DNA of 34,484 nt from an uncultured Gammaproteobacteria bacterium (GCA_913054335.1 CAJXHL010000009.1:1-34484), one strand, 5' to 3'. Counted from the first letter of the stretch, positions 20,955 through 32,660 are shown. A program made the numbers and translations. The notes: a model not told the origin generated them from the sequence alone.

Positions 20955-21401
20955 ATGAGTCAAGGTTCAAAAGGCCCAAGTAAGCTAATGTTAGCAATAT
21001 GGTTAATTGTAATGGTGTTCATTGCTTTCAAGTTCTTTGGTGGCTCTAGCGACGAGACTTCTGTTGGAAACACTACCGACAGCGCAACCCTAGAGCGTAT
21101 TCAGCCAGTGGGTGAAGTGAGAGTTGAAAGCGCAGTTGCATCAGCAAGTGGTTCAGGTGCTGAGCGCTCAGGTGCTGAGCTGTACGCAAGATGTCAAGGT
21201 TGCCATGGTACGGGTGCTATGGGTGCACCAAAGTTTGGCTCACTTGCCGACTGGGCACCGAGAATTGAGCGCGGCATTGACGATGTCCTTCAAGTCGCTA
21301 TTGCTGGTAAAGGTGCGATGCCGCCAAAAGGTGGATGCTCTGACTGTTCGGATAACGAGTTGAAGTCTGTTATTCAATACATGATGGACAGCACCAAGTA
21401 G
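20955..21401 (+). CDS. Membrane-anchored cytochrome c5-type protein
   Basis: N-terminal TM; CQGCHGTGAMGAPKFG heme motif; MPPKGGCSDCSDNELKSVIQYM c5-like C-terminus. Confidence 0.92.
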   Translation: MSQGSKGPSKLMLAIWLIVMVFIAFKFFGGSSDETSVGNTTDSATLERIQPVGEVRVESAVASASGSGAERSGAELYARCQGCHGTGAMGAPKFGSLADWAPRIERGIDDVLQVAIAGKGAMPPKGGCSDCSDNELKSVIQYMMDSTK

Positions 21402-21419
21402 CACTTTCCAAAATAACAA

Positions 21420-21911
21420 CTAGGGACTTAGCGGTTGAAATACACCCAAGTCCCTATTTTTTTGCACATCACCCCAAGGCAACACTCTGCCGTTCATCGC
21501 CACATAAACACCCGGCTCAAGCAACTGCACCGAGCCAATCGCACAGCCCAAATTAAACAAAGCATCGGAATTATTCACCGCATAAGGCACCATTGCGCCA
21601 AACAGCACGATTGTTTTATTTAAATCACTCTCACCCAAGAGCTTGGCGGTCTCGCACATCGTATCGGTGCCATGGGTAATCAAAACCCTATCTTCATCAC
21701 ACTCTAGGCAGTGCTTGAGTATTAACTTACGATGGGCGTCAATCATATCCAAACTGTCTATTAACATCAGTATTTCTGAACTTATCTCAACCTCAGTCCT
21801 TGCTCGTAACAGCATTTCAGGAAAGTGTGTGGTTTCGAATGTCAGCTCACCGTTGGATTGGTTATACACCTTATCAATGGTGCCGCCAGTAATCAATAAT
21901 TTAATACTCAT
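21420..21911 (-). CDS. Short single-domain asparaginase-family protein
   Basis: 163 aa; LLITGGTIDKVYN and LITHGTDTMCETAKLL active-site motifs; C-terminal domain of classical L-asparaginases absent. Confidence 0.85.
   Translation of the reverse strand: MSIKLLITGGTIDKVYNQSNGELTFETTHFPEMLLRARTEVEISSEILMLIDSLDMIDAHRKLILKHCLECDEDRVLITHGTDTMCETAKLLGESDLNKTIVLFGAMVPYAVNNSDALFNLGCAIGSVQLLEPGVYVAMNGRVLPWGDVQKNRDLGVFQPLSP
21421..21463 (+). terminator. Intrinsic terminator of the cytochrome c5 gene, embedded in the 3' coding end of the convergent asparaginase gene
   Basis: TAGGGACTT / AAGTCCCTA perfect 9-bp stem followed by TTTTTTT. Confidence 0.8.
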
Positions 21912-21931
21912 TGCTTTTCATTTATCTCAAA

Positions 21932-22684
21932 TTAAGTTAGGATTTTTCCACCGTCAAGGGCAATGGTTTGTCCGGTCATAAAGTTAGAGCCGCTCGATGC
22001 CAAATACATCACCAACTCAGCAATTTCGTCCTTTGTGCCCATTCGTCTTAGCGGCGTGGCCTCATTCACGGCATCCAGTTGCTCTTGGCTAAACACTTCT
22101 CGCACCAATGTAGACTCAATAAATCCCACCCCAATACCATTCACCTGCACCGTGGGGGCCAACTCAATGGCCGTACACTTAGTGAGCATATTAAGCCCTG
22201 CTTTTGAGGTGCAATAATTGGGTGCACCTAATCTAGCCTGAACGCCAGTAACTGCAGAGATATTAATAATTTTGCCGCGACCTTGGTCAACCATAAGCCT
22301 GCCAAACACTTGCGAGCAGAGAAATGGCCCTTTTAAATTAATAGCGATCACCCTATCCCACTCATCCTCGGTCATCTCTAAAAAAGAATTGTCTTTGTTA
22401 ATGCCGGCATTATTAACAAGAATATCAATCGTATCGAACACTGCAAGAGCCATGTCTCGCATCTTCTGCACACTTTCTTTACTAGAGATATCGCCTTTTA
22501 CAGCAAGCGCTTTGCTGCCCGTCGACTCGATATCACGGACCACTTGCTCAGCAGCATCAATATTGGAGCAATAGTTGATAACGACATTAGCACCATTTTT
22601 TGCAAAATTAAGCGCAATGGCTTTGCCAATGCCACGACTACCGCCGGTAATAAAAACCGTTTTATTGTTAAAAGTCGGCATCAT
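21932..22684 (-). CDS. SDR-family (FabG-like) oxidoreductase
   Basis: GGSRGIGKAIA Rossmann motif, NNAGI, YCTSKAGL active site. Confidence 0.93.
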   Translation of the reverse strand: MMPTFNNKTVFITGGSRGIGKAIALNFAKNGANVVINYCSNIDAAEQVVRDIESTGSKALAVKGDISSKESVQKMRDMALAVFDTIDILVNNAGINKDNSFLEMTEDEWDRVIAINLKGPFLCSQVFGRLMVDQGRGKIINISAVTGVQARLGAPNYCTSKAGLNMLTKCTAIELAPTVQVNGIGVGFIESTLVREVFSQEQLDAVNEATPLRRMGTKDEIAELVMYLASSGSNFMTGQTIALDGGKILT

Positions 22685-22712
22685 TGAAAGTGAAAAGCCA
22701 TGATTGAGTTAA

Positions 22713-23198
22713 CTATGAAGGCTTGGTCGTTGGGCGCCAAATTGTGGTTCGACCAAACAATGAAAAACCAATATAACACCTAAGAGATAGAGAGCCATCA
22801 TCTTTTAATTTGATATTACAGTCGTAATCTTTACCGTTCCCTGGATCGTAAATTTTTCCTTTCCTCCACTTGTTATCGCCGATATAGATAAAACCTCTTA
22901 ACAAGTTCAGGCCAACAATAGGGCGACTCTGTTTATCTAGATCTGGGTTATTAAGATCAACTTTTGGCTGGCCCGCCATTCCGGTCGTGGTATCGTCTGC
23001 ATACAATGGGTTTTTTAGTGCGACAATTCTGCCGAAATACGCATCATCTTCTCGATATATTTCCACTGTGGCATTATCATCTTCAGTAAACCAAAAGGCG
23101 AGCAGTCTATCCCCTTCGACGCTGGCAATTGAGACAACTGAAAATAGCAACAAGCCGAACAATACTAATAATTTTACTTTCAGGAGCTTATTAAACAC
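22713..23198 (-). CDS. DUF2147 domain secreted protein
   Basis: Signal peptide; GRIVALKNPLYADD, GLNLLRGF, WRKGKIYDPGNGKDYDCNIKL pattern. Confidence 0.85.
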   Translation of the reverse strand: MFNKLLKVKLLVLFGLLLFSVVSIASVEGDRLLAFWFTEDDNATVEIYREDDAYFGRIVALKNPLYADDTTTGMAGQPKVDLNNPDLDKQSRPIVGLNLLRGFIYIGDNKWRKGKIYDPGNGKDYDCNIKLKDDGSLSLRCYIGFSLFGRTTIWRPTTKPS

Positions 23199-23528
23199 AA
23201 TATTCTCTTATCTAGAAATACAATCGCAAATCATTGTACGCTGTTCAGTTTATAAAACCGTGTTTTTCAAATAGTTAAAAGCTAAAATCATCTGGCAAAA
23301 ATCTTTGATTTTTCAAAGGGTTTAACCGCTCTTAAAAAATATCGGAAATTATTGAAATGACATCAAAACCGATCAAATTTATGCTAAATTTCATAGAAAA
23401 TCAGTAGAAAAATAGCTAAATAATGGGACTTATGATCCTAAAATACGATATTTTCGGCTAAACTCCTAAATAATTACTTTAGAGTGAAAAATTTCGGAAA
23501 AAACACAAATACGAATTATTAACTAAAA

Positions 23529-24185
23529 TTACGCTCTTTTACCAAAAATATCAGTACCAATTCGCACAAAAGTAGCACCATTTTGGACCGCTAACTCCAA
23601 ATCTTGACTCATTCCCATCGATAATGTGTCCATTTTTGGGTATTTAGCCAATAAATTCGCCATTTTGGCAAAACTTTGAGAAGGGTTCGCTTGACTGGGT
23701 ATGCACATAAACCCTCTAAGAGAAATATTTGGCAAATTTTCGATTTGGGGTACAACCAAGGCAATCTCTTCTAATAGAAATCCAGATTTGGTTGATTCTT
23801 GATCAATGTTGACTTGCAGTAAGATATTGAGCTCGTTCGTCGAATCGGATCTTTGATCGCTGAGCCTTCTAGCTACTTTCACTCGATCAACACTGTGAAC
23901 CCAGTCAAAGTGCTCGGCTATTTTTGACGTTTTGTTGGATTGAATCGGACCAATAAAATGCCAAAGAAGATTTTGCCCTTGAAGAGTATTTATTTTTTCA
24001 AGAGCCTCTTGAAGATAGTTTTCACCAAAATGCAGCTGCCCTGCATCTACCGCGCCCTGAATGTCGTCAGCACTACGAGTTTTACTAACAGCGATTAATT
24101 GAACTTTTTGATCGTGATTGACTGAATTGATTCGCGATTGAACTTGCTCGAGATTTTCTGCAATCATAGCCTTATCCGCTAGCAT
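23529..24185 (-). CDS. yggS: YggS family PLP homeostasis protein; start trimmed to MLADKAM to avoid most of the overlap with the upstream gene
   Basis: KVQLIAVSKTR, HFGENYLQEALEK, WHFIGPIQSNKTSKIAEHFDWVHSVD, LSMGMSQDLELAVQNGATFVRIGTDIFG. Confidence 0.94.
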   Translation of the reverse strand: MLADKAMIAENLEQVQSRINSVNHDQKVQLIAVSKTRSADDIQGAVDAGQLHFGENYLQEALEKINTLQGQNLLWHFIGPIQSNKTSKIAEHFDWVHSVDRVKVARRLSDQRSDSTNELNILLQVNIDQESTKSGFLLEEIALVVPQIENLPNISLRGFMCIPSQANPSQSFAKMANLLAKYPKMDTLSMGMSQDLELAVQNGATFVRIGTDIFGKRA

Positions 24186-24192
24186 GACGGCA

Positions 24193-25921
<1,729 letters not shown>

Positions 25922-25977
25922 TTATTGTTAAAGAAAAACTAGCGAGTATTTTACCCCATAGGCATTTCTAGGTTAAG

Positions 25978-26403
25978 TCAGTGACAAGCTTTACCAAATT
26001 TTTTGAGACGCCAATAGTTATAAGGCCAAGGGGTGATAAAACCAAAAAACAGTGAAATCGGCAATACCCACCACATAAACACTGCACCGCCAGTCATCAA
26101 GTAATCGACCAAATTCATAGCCAATTCCATTGAGATCATCGAAATCAGACTCATGCCCACCGCCGTTTTGAAGGCCAACTTCAGCGCCATTGATTGACGT
26201 ACCAATAGAATGGTCTCAAGGATGATGCTAGTGACAATGCCGTTAAACATCGCCAAAGCAAAAATAAATAGGGTCGAATAGCCGCTATCTTGCATGATTG
26301 CAATCGTACCAAAGTCACCAATCGCACAACCAATTAAGCACCACTTGGTGTTGTTGGCACTATTCTTCCAAGTATGTTTACAAGACCAAAACTCACTGTT
26401 CAT
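25978..26403 (-). CDS. DUF4396-like integral membrane protein
   Basis: 141 aa, ~4 TM; KWCLIGCAIGD near N-terminus, SMISMELAMNLVDY, C-terminal PYNYWRLKKFGKACH; family recalled from motif pattern. Confidence 0.6.
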   Translation of the reverse strand: MNSEFWSCKHTWKNSANNTKWCLIGCAIGDFGTIAIMQDSGYSTLFIFALAMFNGIVTSIILETILLVRQSMALKLAFKTAVGMSLISMISMELAMNLVDYLMTGGAVFMWWVLPISLFFGFITPWPYNYWRLKKFGKACH

Positions 26404-26795
26404 TATTTGTACCTCTTATCGTATTTTGTTTTAATTTCACTCGGCCACAAACTAAAAATGTAGTCAAGAGCCGCTTGTTTTTCATCGCCAGTGAGTGCTT
26501 TTTCAAAAGCAGGCATCTGACCGCCCATTTTAATACCGCCTTCATTAATCGTTTTCAATAATTGCGCCGGTGAGTGATGCCAAGCGTGCGCTGTACCATT
26601 AAGAGGTGGCGCTGGATATTTACCATCTGCGCCTTTTACCTTCCAATTACTGACAAGGCCGCGCGCCTCTTGGCCATGACAAACAACGCAGTTCGCCTCA
26701 AATACGTCCTTACCAATAGCAATATCCGTATTATCAGATTCGTCACTACTGCAAGCGGAAAGCAGAAGCAACAAAGAAATACAAAGTAGCCTCAT
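26403..26795 (-). CDS. Monoheme cytochrome c lipoprotein
   Basis: Lipobox LLLLSAC; CVVCHGQEARG heme motif; GGQMPAFEKALT distal Met region. Confidence 0.92.
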   Translation of the reverse strand: MRLLCISLLLLLSACSSDESDNTDIAIGKDVFEANCVVCHGQEARGLVSNWKVKGADGKYPAPPLNGTAHAWHHSPAQLLKTINEGGIKMGGQMPAFEKALTGDEKQAALDYIFSLWPSEIKTKYDKRYK

Positions 26796-27916
26796 AAAAA
26801 CATCTCCTGCAAATCATTAACAAAGTTAAAGCCTTTATTGGTTGGCTTAACCCAACTCTTGTCAATACTCAACAAACCTAGACTGCTGGCATGTTGTAGC
26901 CGTTCATCGATAACTTCACGCGAATGACCCGTTCTGGATTCAAACAATTCTAGGTCAAAACCGCGTTTTAATCTTAGTGCATTAAGCATAAATTCAAAAG
27001 GGATATTTTCAATGATTTTGACAGAAGAATCAAGGCTTTTTCCTTGGAATTTAACCGTGTAATCTTTCGGTGATTTGGGCTTTAATGTGCGAAAGATTGT
27101 TTGAGTCTCACCGTCCGTTATCTTGCCGTGTGCGCCCGCACCTATGCCCAAATAATCGCTAAATTGCCAATAATTCATATTGTGTTTTGATGGGATTTTG
27201 CCATACGCTGAGATTTCGTACTGCCGATGTCCTTGACTCTCTATCATTACCGCCCCTTTGGCACCCATTGCCCAAATATCCTCATCGTCTGGCAACTTGG
27301 GTGGGTATTTAGCAAATAAAGTGTTGGGCTCCAAGGTAAGCTGATAAAAAGAAATATGAGTCGAGTTAAACGACAAGGCTATTTCGATATCACTGAGGCA
27401 TTGCTTGATCGTTTGCCCCTCAAGCCCGTGCATTAAGTCAATATTAAAATTATCAAAACCCACTTCTTTGGCTTTTTCAATGGCATGAATGGCTTCATCA
27501 CTTGAGTGAATTCTGCCCAATTGGCGTAGGTGTTGATCATTAAATGATTGCACACCAATGGACAGTCGGTTAATGCCTGCGTCTCTGAAACGGGCAAATT
27601 TATCAATCTCAAATGTACCTGGATTGGTCTCCAAGGTGATTTCCGCGCCCTTATCAATATTGAGGCTCTGATAAAGTCCCTGCATCAATTGCTCAAGCTC
27701 ACTACCGCCAAGCAAACTGGGGGTGCCACCGCCAATAAAAATAGAGTGGATGGAGCGACCTTGAAGATAAGGTAAATCGTGCTCTAAGTCTCGTAATAGA
27801 GCTTCTACATAGGATTCATCAGGTTGGCCTTCATGAGAATTAAAATCGCAATAAGGGCATTTTTTCACGCACCAAGGATAGTGAATGTAGAGTGAAATTG
27901 GCGGTAACTGTAACAA
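26792..27916 (-). CDS. hemW: Heme chaperone HemW (HemN-like radical SAM)
   Basis: SLYIHYPWCVKKCPYCDFNSH radical SAM motif; IFIGGGTPSLL. Confidence 0.93.
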   Translation of the reverse strand: MLQLPPISLYIHYPWCVKKCPYCDFNSHEGQPDESYVEALLRDLEHDLPYLQGRSIHSIFIGGGTPSLLGGSELEQLMQGLYQSLNIDKGAEITLETNPGTFEIDKFARFRDAGINRLSIGVQSFNDQHLRQLGRIHSSDEAIHAIEKAKEVGFDNFNIDLMHGLEGQTIKQCLSDIEIALSFNSTHISFYQLTLEPNTLFAKYPPKLPDDEDIWAMGAKGAVMIESQGHRQYEISAYGKIPSKHNMNYWQFSDYLGIGAGAHGKITDGETQTIFRTLKPKSPKDYTVKFQGKSLDSSVKIIENIPFEFMLNALRLKRGFDLELFESRTGHSREVIDERLQHASSLGLLSIDKSWVKPTNKGFNFVNDLQEMFL

Positions 27917-27921
27917 GGGAT

Positions 27922-28509
27922 TCAGTCTTTAAGTTGCTCTATAAAAGCTTGCAAAGCCTGACCTCGGTGCGATATTTTGTTTTTTTCTTCGGCGACTAGT
28001 TCGGCAGAAGTACAACCGTACGAGGGCAGATAAAAGATAGGGTCGTATCCAAAACCACCCTGACCTCTTGCCTCATAAACGATTTCACCCTCCCAGCCTT
28101 TTTGGATAATCACCGGTGTAGGGTCTTCGCTGTGCTGGACGAAGGCGAGCGCACACCAAAATCGCGCTTGTCGATTACTATCCTCTTGACGCTTTAAATC
28201 GGTCAATAATTTTTGCAAATTCTGTTCATCGCTAGCCCCATCCCCTGCGTAACGAGCGGAATAAATACCAGGAGCACCATTAAGTGCATCAACAACAAGT
28301 CCTGAATCATCGGCAAGTGCTGGCAGTCCGGTTTGTCTAGCTGCATTACGCGCCTTGATTAACGCATTTTCAACAAAGGTAAGGCCTGTTTCTGGTACCT
28401 CGTCTACACCCATAGTTTGCTGAGAAATCACCTCAATAATTCCACCCAACATAGCGTTGAGTTCTCGTACTTTTCCGGGATTACTGGTGGCGATAATGAG
28501 TTTTTTCAT
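27922..28509 (-). CDS. rdgB: XTP/dITP diphosphatase (RdgB/HAM1)
   Basis: ATSNPGKVRELNAML, LADDSGLVVDALNGAPGIYSARYAG, GFGYDPIFYLP, SHRGQAL. Confidence 0.96.
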   Translation of the reverse strand: MKKLIIATSNPGKVRELNAMLGGIIEVISQQTMGVDEVPETGLTFVENALIKARNAARQTGLPALADDSGLVVDALNGAPGIYSARYAGDGASDEQNLQKLLTDLKRQEDSNRQARFWCALAFVQHSEDPTPVIIQKGWEGEIVYEARGQGGFGYDPIFYLPSYGCTSAELVAEEKNKISHRGQALQAFIEQLKD

Positions 28510-28618
28510 AAGTGATTTAGCTGCAAAGTATTGAGGAAATTATATAGTCCACCCAGCATTATGTAGCGAAACTTGCATCTGAGGTATAATCGCCCATCAA
28601 CAGCAATCGGAGTGTACG

Positions 28619-29281
28619 ATGACGCAAGATGAAATGAAATGTGATGTGGCGAATTCCGCCCTTAAGTACGTCGTTCCAAATACGATTATTGGTGTCGGTA
28701 CAGGCTCTACAGCTAACTTTTTCATTGACGCCTTAGCAACAATGAAAGACCAAATTATAGGTGCAGTGGCGAGCTCATTGGCCACACAAGAACGTCTAGA
28801 GGGTCACGGCATTACTGTCTTCGACCTTAACGAGGTTGAATCTATGTCAGTCTATATTGATGGCGCAGATGAATCAGATGCTGAGCTGAATCTCATCAAA
28901 GGTGGTGGTGGTGCACTCACTCGGGAGAAAATTGTCGCCGCAGTCGCCGAGCAGTTTGTTTGCATTGCGGACGAGTCCAAGTTGGTTGATGTGATGGGTG
29001 AATTCCCTTTGCCAGTTGAAGTGATTCCGATGTCATCGAATTATGTTATGCGTGAAATCACCAAAAACATTGGTGGCACGCCTGTATTAAGAAAAGGATT
29101 TGTGACAGATAACGGTAATCTTATCCTAGATGTAGGCGGCTTAAAAATCACCAATCCTAAAGAACTAGAGAATAAGTTAAACAGTATTGTTGGTGTTGTC
29201 ACCAATGGCTTATTTGCAAGTCGTGGTGCAGATGTTTTATTACTTGGTACACAGCAAGGTGTCAAAACAATCAAACTTTAA
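28619..29281 (+). CDS. rpiA: Ribose-5-phosphate isomerase A
   Basis: [46 protein letters not shown]. Confidence 0.97.
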   Translation: MTQDEMKCDVANSALKYVVPNTIIGVGTGSTANFFIDALATMKDQIIGAVASSLATQERLEGHGITVFDLNEVESMSVYIDGADESDAELNLIKGGGGALTREKIVAAVAEQFVCIADESKLVDVMGEFPLPVEVIPMSSNYVMREITKNIGGTPVLRKGFVTDNGNLILDVGGLKITNPKELENKLNSIVGVVTNGLFASRGADVLLLGTQQGVKTIKL

Positions 29282-29368
29282 CTATGGGGCTTTTAATTGA
29301 CAGCTATTAAGCACAAGAATAAAATAGCCTTTTAGGCAATAACAAATAACTAATTTATTGAGGTCTTT

Positions 29369-29596
29369 ATGGCACAACATACACTAGATGCAACCGGGCT
29401 GAATTGCCCCATGCCCATTTTAAAAGCGAAGCAGGTGCTGGCAAAAATGAATGCTAAAGACACTCTGGAGGTGACTTGCACCGATCAAGGCTCGACCAAG
29501 GACTTTATTGCTTTTTGCCATCAAACTGGCAATACGCTACTTTCGCACGAAGCCAAAGACAATCAATTTATTTTTAATATCGAGAAAAGCGCATGA
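29369..29596 (+). CDS. tusA: TusA family sulfur carrier protein
   Basis: 75 aa; LDATGLNCPMPILKAKQVL (CPxP motif). Confidence 0.95.
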   Translation: MAQHTLDATGLNCPMPILKAKQVLAKMNAKDTLEVTCTDQGSTKDFIAFCHQTGNTLLSHEAKDNQFIFNIEKSA

Positions 29597-29605
29597 GGAG
29601 TGCAA

Positions 29606-30121
29606 ATGTCTGAGAATAATGGGATGACAATTATTGCTTCAAAAGGCACATTAGATTGGGCTTTTCCGCCATTTATCGTTGGCTCAACAGCTGCTGCTAT
29701 GGAAAAAGAAGTGACTATATTTTTTACTTTTTATGGCCTGGGATTACTCTTGAAGGATCTTTCTGGTCTACGCGTCTCCCCTCAGGGAAACCCCGCAATG
29801 CCGATGAAGATGCCTTTTGGACCGCAGTGGCTGCAGAAAATTGATTTTGGGCCAAAAATCCCAAACATCATGTGGAATATTCCTGGAATGGAGCTTTTTG
29901 CGACAAACATGATGAAAAAAACAATGAAAAAAAACAACATCGCCACCATTGAGGAGCTTAGAGACGTTTGTCTAGAAATGGGCGTTAAGCTCATCGCCTG
30001 CGAGATGACGATTGGTATGTTTGGTTATTCTAGAGAAGATTTTATTGACGGCATTGAATACGCTGGGGCAGCAACCTACCTAGACATTGCCCAAAACTCC
30101 AATCATGACTTGTTTATTTAG
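29606..30121 (+). CDS. dsrE2: DsrE2-type (DsrE/DsrF/DrsH-like) sulfurtransferase; start at MSENNGM
   Basis: FTFYGLGLLLK; LEMGVKLIACEMTIGMFG conserved-Cys region; adjacent to tusA. Confidence 0.85.
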   Translation: MSENNGMTIIASKGTLDWAFPPFIVGSTAAAMEKEVTIFFTFYGLGLLLKDLSGLRVSPQGNPAMPMKMPFGPQWLQKIDFGPKIPNIMWNIPGMELFATNMMKKTMKKNNIATIEELRDVCLEMGVKLIACEMTIGMFGYSREDFIDGIEYAGAATYLDIAQNSNHDLFI

Positions 30122-30133
30122 AGAAAAGAAGGG

Positions 30134-30787
30134 CTAGCGCAAGTCAAGAATAGGCCAGTTTTTATCCTCAGCATACGTTTTCAGTGCCGCATTAGGATTG
30201 ACTGCAATCGGATGATCCACCAATTCTAACAATGGGATATCGTTATGCGAGTCGGAATAAAAACTTGAGCCCTCAAGCGTTTCATCATTTTCCTTCAGCC
30301 ACGACATTAAATTATCCACTTTACCGGAGGCATAAGTAGGAATACCAATAAGTTTACCGGTATATCGGTCATCAATAATCTCTGTCTCAATAGCTAAAAG
30401 ATTATCGATACCGTAGTGTTTTACAATCGGTTCGGTCACAAATCGACAGGTGGCAGTAACCACTAGCAAGGTGTCGCCTTGGCTTCTATGCTTGTCAATT
30501 AGCTGTTGTGCCTTATCAAGAAAAATAGGCTCAATTTTATCCACCATAAATTGCTGATGCATCAATGCCAACTCTTTTAAACTAAAACGAGTCAATACCT
30601 CAATAGCAAACTCTGAATATTTATAAATATCGAGGGTGCCAAGCTCATACTGCTGATAATAGCGCTCATTTATTTCGCGATAAGTCTCGGCATCAACTGC
30701 ACCAATATCACACAAAAACTCGCCCCAGAGATAGTCACTATCACCGCCAATAAGCGTGTTATCTAAATCAAAAATTGCTAATGACAT
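30134..30787 (-). CDS. HAD-IB family SerB-like phosphatase
   Basis: IFDLDNTLIGGDSDYLWGEFL, LVVTATCRFV, FYSDSHNDIPLLE. Confidence 0.92.
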   Translation of the reverse strand: MSLAIFDLDNTLIGGDSDYLWGEFLCDIGAVDAETYREINERYYQQYELGTLDIYKYSEFAIEVLTRFSLKELALMHQQFMVDKIEPIFLDKAQQLIDKHRSQGDTLLVVTATCRFVTEPIVKHYGIDNLLAIETEIIDDRYTGKLIGIPTYASGKVDNLMSWLKENDETLEGSSFYSDSHNDIPLLELVDHPIAVNPNAALKTYAEDKNWPILDLR

Positions 30788-31380
30788 GCATTTTTCTTAA
30801 TTATTTGAATAATCTCATCGGTTGAATCAACAACGCTCATCAAGGCCAAATCTTGATGACCTATATAACCATCCTCTGCTAATTTCTCAAACCAAGATAG
30901 CAGTGGCCTCCAGTAATCTACGCCATATAAAACCACAGGTATGGGTCGCATCTTTTGAGTTTGCACCAAAGTCAACACCTCCATCAACTCATCCGCTGTA
31001 CCATAACCGCCGGGGAAGTATACACATACACTAGCATGTTTGACCAGCATTACTTTGCGCGAAAAAAAATGCTCAAAAGTCAGACACTCATCCAAATAAG
31101 GATTGGCACTTTGCTCATGCGGCAACTCAATATTAAGCCCAATACTTTTTGATTTCCCTTCATAAGCGCCCTTATTTGCTGCCATCATAATGCCGGGACC
31201 TGCGCCAGTAAGAATGTTATAGCCATCGTCTGACAGTTCTTTTGCTAATTGATAAGCCTGTTGAAACAAAGGATCTGTGCGCTTTATTCTTGCCGAGCCA
31301 AATACAGTAATATTATTTTGATAGGCGGCTAAACGCTGCTGCGCATCTTCCATCTCAATACCAACGTCAACTATATTCAT
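30778..31380 (-). CDS. LOG family (TIGR00730-type) nucleotide 5'-monophosphate phosphoribohydrolase
   Basis: [41 protein letters not shown]. Confidence 0.94.
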   Translation of the reverse strand: MNIVDVGIEMEDAQQRLAAYQNNITVFGSARIKRTDPLFQQAYQLAKELSDDGYNILTGAGPGIMMAANKGAYEGKSKSIGLNIELPHEQSANPYLDECLTFEHFFSRKVMLVKHASVCVYFPGGYGTADELMEVLTLVQTQKMRPIPVVLYGVDYWRPLLSWFEKLAEDGYIGHQDLALMSVVDSTDEIIQIIKKNACH

Positions 31381-32660
31381 AGCTTGGAAAAAGCTTTCCT
31401 TGCAGCATCAATTGTTTTATCAAGCTCATCTTTGCCGTGAGCACCCGATACAAATCCTGCCTCATAAGCTGACGGCGCTAAATAAACACCTTCAGTTAGC
31501 ATTATTTGATAAAAAGCCTTAAATCTATCAATATTGCAATTCGAGGCTTGAGCAAAATTACTGACTTTTTCTTCATCACTAAAGAACAGACCAAACATAC
31601 CACCTATGGTATTTGCTGCCATTGAGATATTACACTCTCTCGCAGCATTAACAATACCTGAAGCTAAATACTCTGTACTTTCAGTTAAGTTTTGGTAGAA
31701 ATTCGTATCACTCTCCAAGACGTTTAGCATCGCCAAACCAGCGGCCATTGACAAAGGGTTACCCGAGAGTGTACCTGCTTGATATACAGGCCCCAGTGGT
31801 GCTATCTTGCTCATAATATCTCGTCGACCACCAAACGCTGCAACCGGTAGGCCACCGCCAATTACTTTGCCCAATGTCGTTAAATCAGGCCTTACTTGAT
31901 AATACGCTTGCGCACCACCGAGTGCCACGCGAAAACCTGTCATCACCTCGTCAAAAATAAGCACAGTGCCATTTGCATCACAAACGTCTCGCAGACCTTG
32001 TAAAAATCCTTTGTTCGGCGGGATACAATTCATATTTCCCGCTACTGGTTCGACGATAATACAAGCCACTTGTTCGCCAATTTCGTCAAACAACAATTGC
32101 ACTGACTCTAGGTTGTTATATTCAAGTGTCAGTGTGTGCTGTGCCAAATCAGCGGGCACGCCTGGCGATGTTGGTACACCTAAAGTTAGGGCGCCTGAGC
32201 CAGCTTTTACCAATAGGGAGTCCGAATGACCATGATAACAACCTTCAAACTTAACAATCTTGTCTCGATTGGTGAAGCCTCTAGCCAATCGAATAGCGCT
32301 CATGGTTGCCTCTGTACCTGAACTAACCATTCGTACCAATTCAATAGAAGGTACCAATTGACAAACTTTCTTGGCCAGTTGGGTCTCAATTTCAGTCGGC
32401 GCACCAAAACTTAAACCCTTATCCAGAATTTCTCTAACGGCATCTAGAATCACCGGATTCGAATGACCCAAAATCATTGGTCCCCAAGAGCCGACGTAAT
32501 CTATATATTCTTTGCCGTCAACATCATAAAGGTAGGCACCCTCACCACGTTCAAAATAAATAGGATCACCCCCAACACCATTAAATGCACGTACGGGTGA
32601 ATTAACACCGCCAGGAATGTAATTTTTAGCTGCATTAAAAAACGCTGATGACTGATTCAT
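31377..32660 (-). CDS. hemL: Glutamate-1-semialdehyde 2,1-aminomutase
   Basis: [78 protein letters not shown]. Confidence 0.97.
   Translation of the reverse strand: MNQSSAFFNAAKNYIPGGVNSPVRAFNGVGGDPIYFERGEGAYLYDVDGKEYIDYVGSWGPMILGHSNPVILDAVREILDKGLSFGAPTEIETQLAKKVCQLVPSIELVRMVSSGTEATMSAIRLARGFTNRDKIVKFEGCYHGHSDSLLVKAGSGALTLGVPTSPGVPADLAQHTLTLEYNNLESVQLLFDEIGEQVACIIVEPVAGNMNCIPPNKGFLQGLRDVCDANGTVLIFDEVMTGFRVALGGAQAYYQVRPDLTTLGKVIGGGLPVAAFGGRRDIMSKIAPLGPVYQAGTLSGNPLSMAAGLAMLNVLESDTNFYQNLTESTEYLASGIVNAARECNISMAANTIGGMFGLFFSDEEKVSNFAQASNCNIDRFKAFYQIMLTEGVYLAPSAYEAGFVSGAHGKDELDKTIDAARKAFSKL

Noticed and set aside
20554-20958. 134-aa plus-strand ORF ending at the cytochrome c5 start
   Set aside because: Mostly antisense to yhdP; no domain or signal, likely chance
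21643-22574. Plus-strand ORFs of 112, 84 and 100 aa
   Set aside because: Antisense to the asparaginase-family and SDR genes; no motifs
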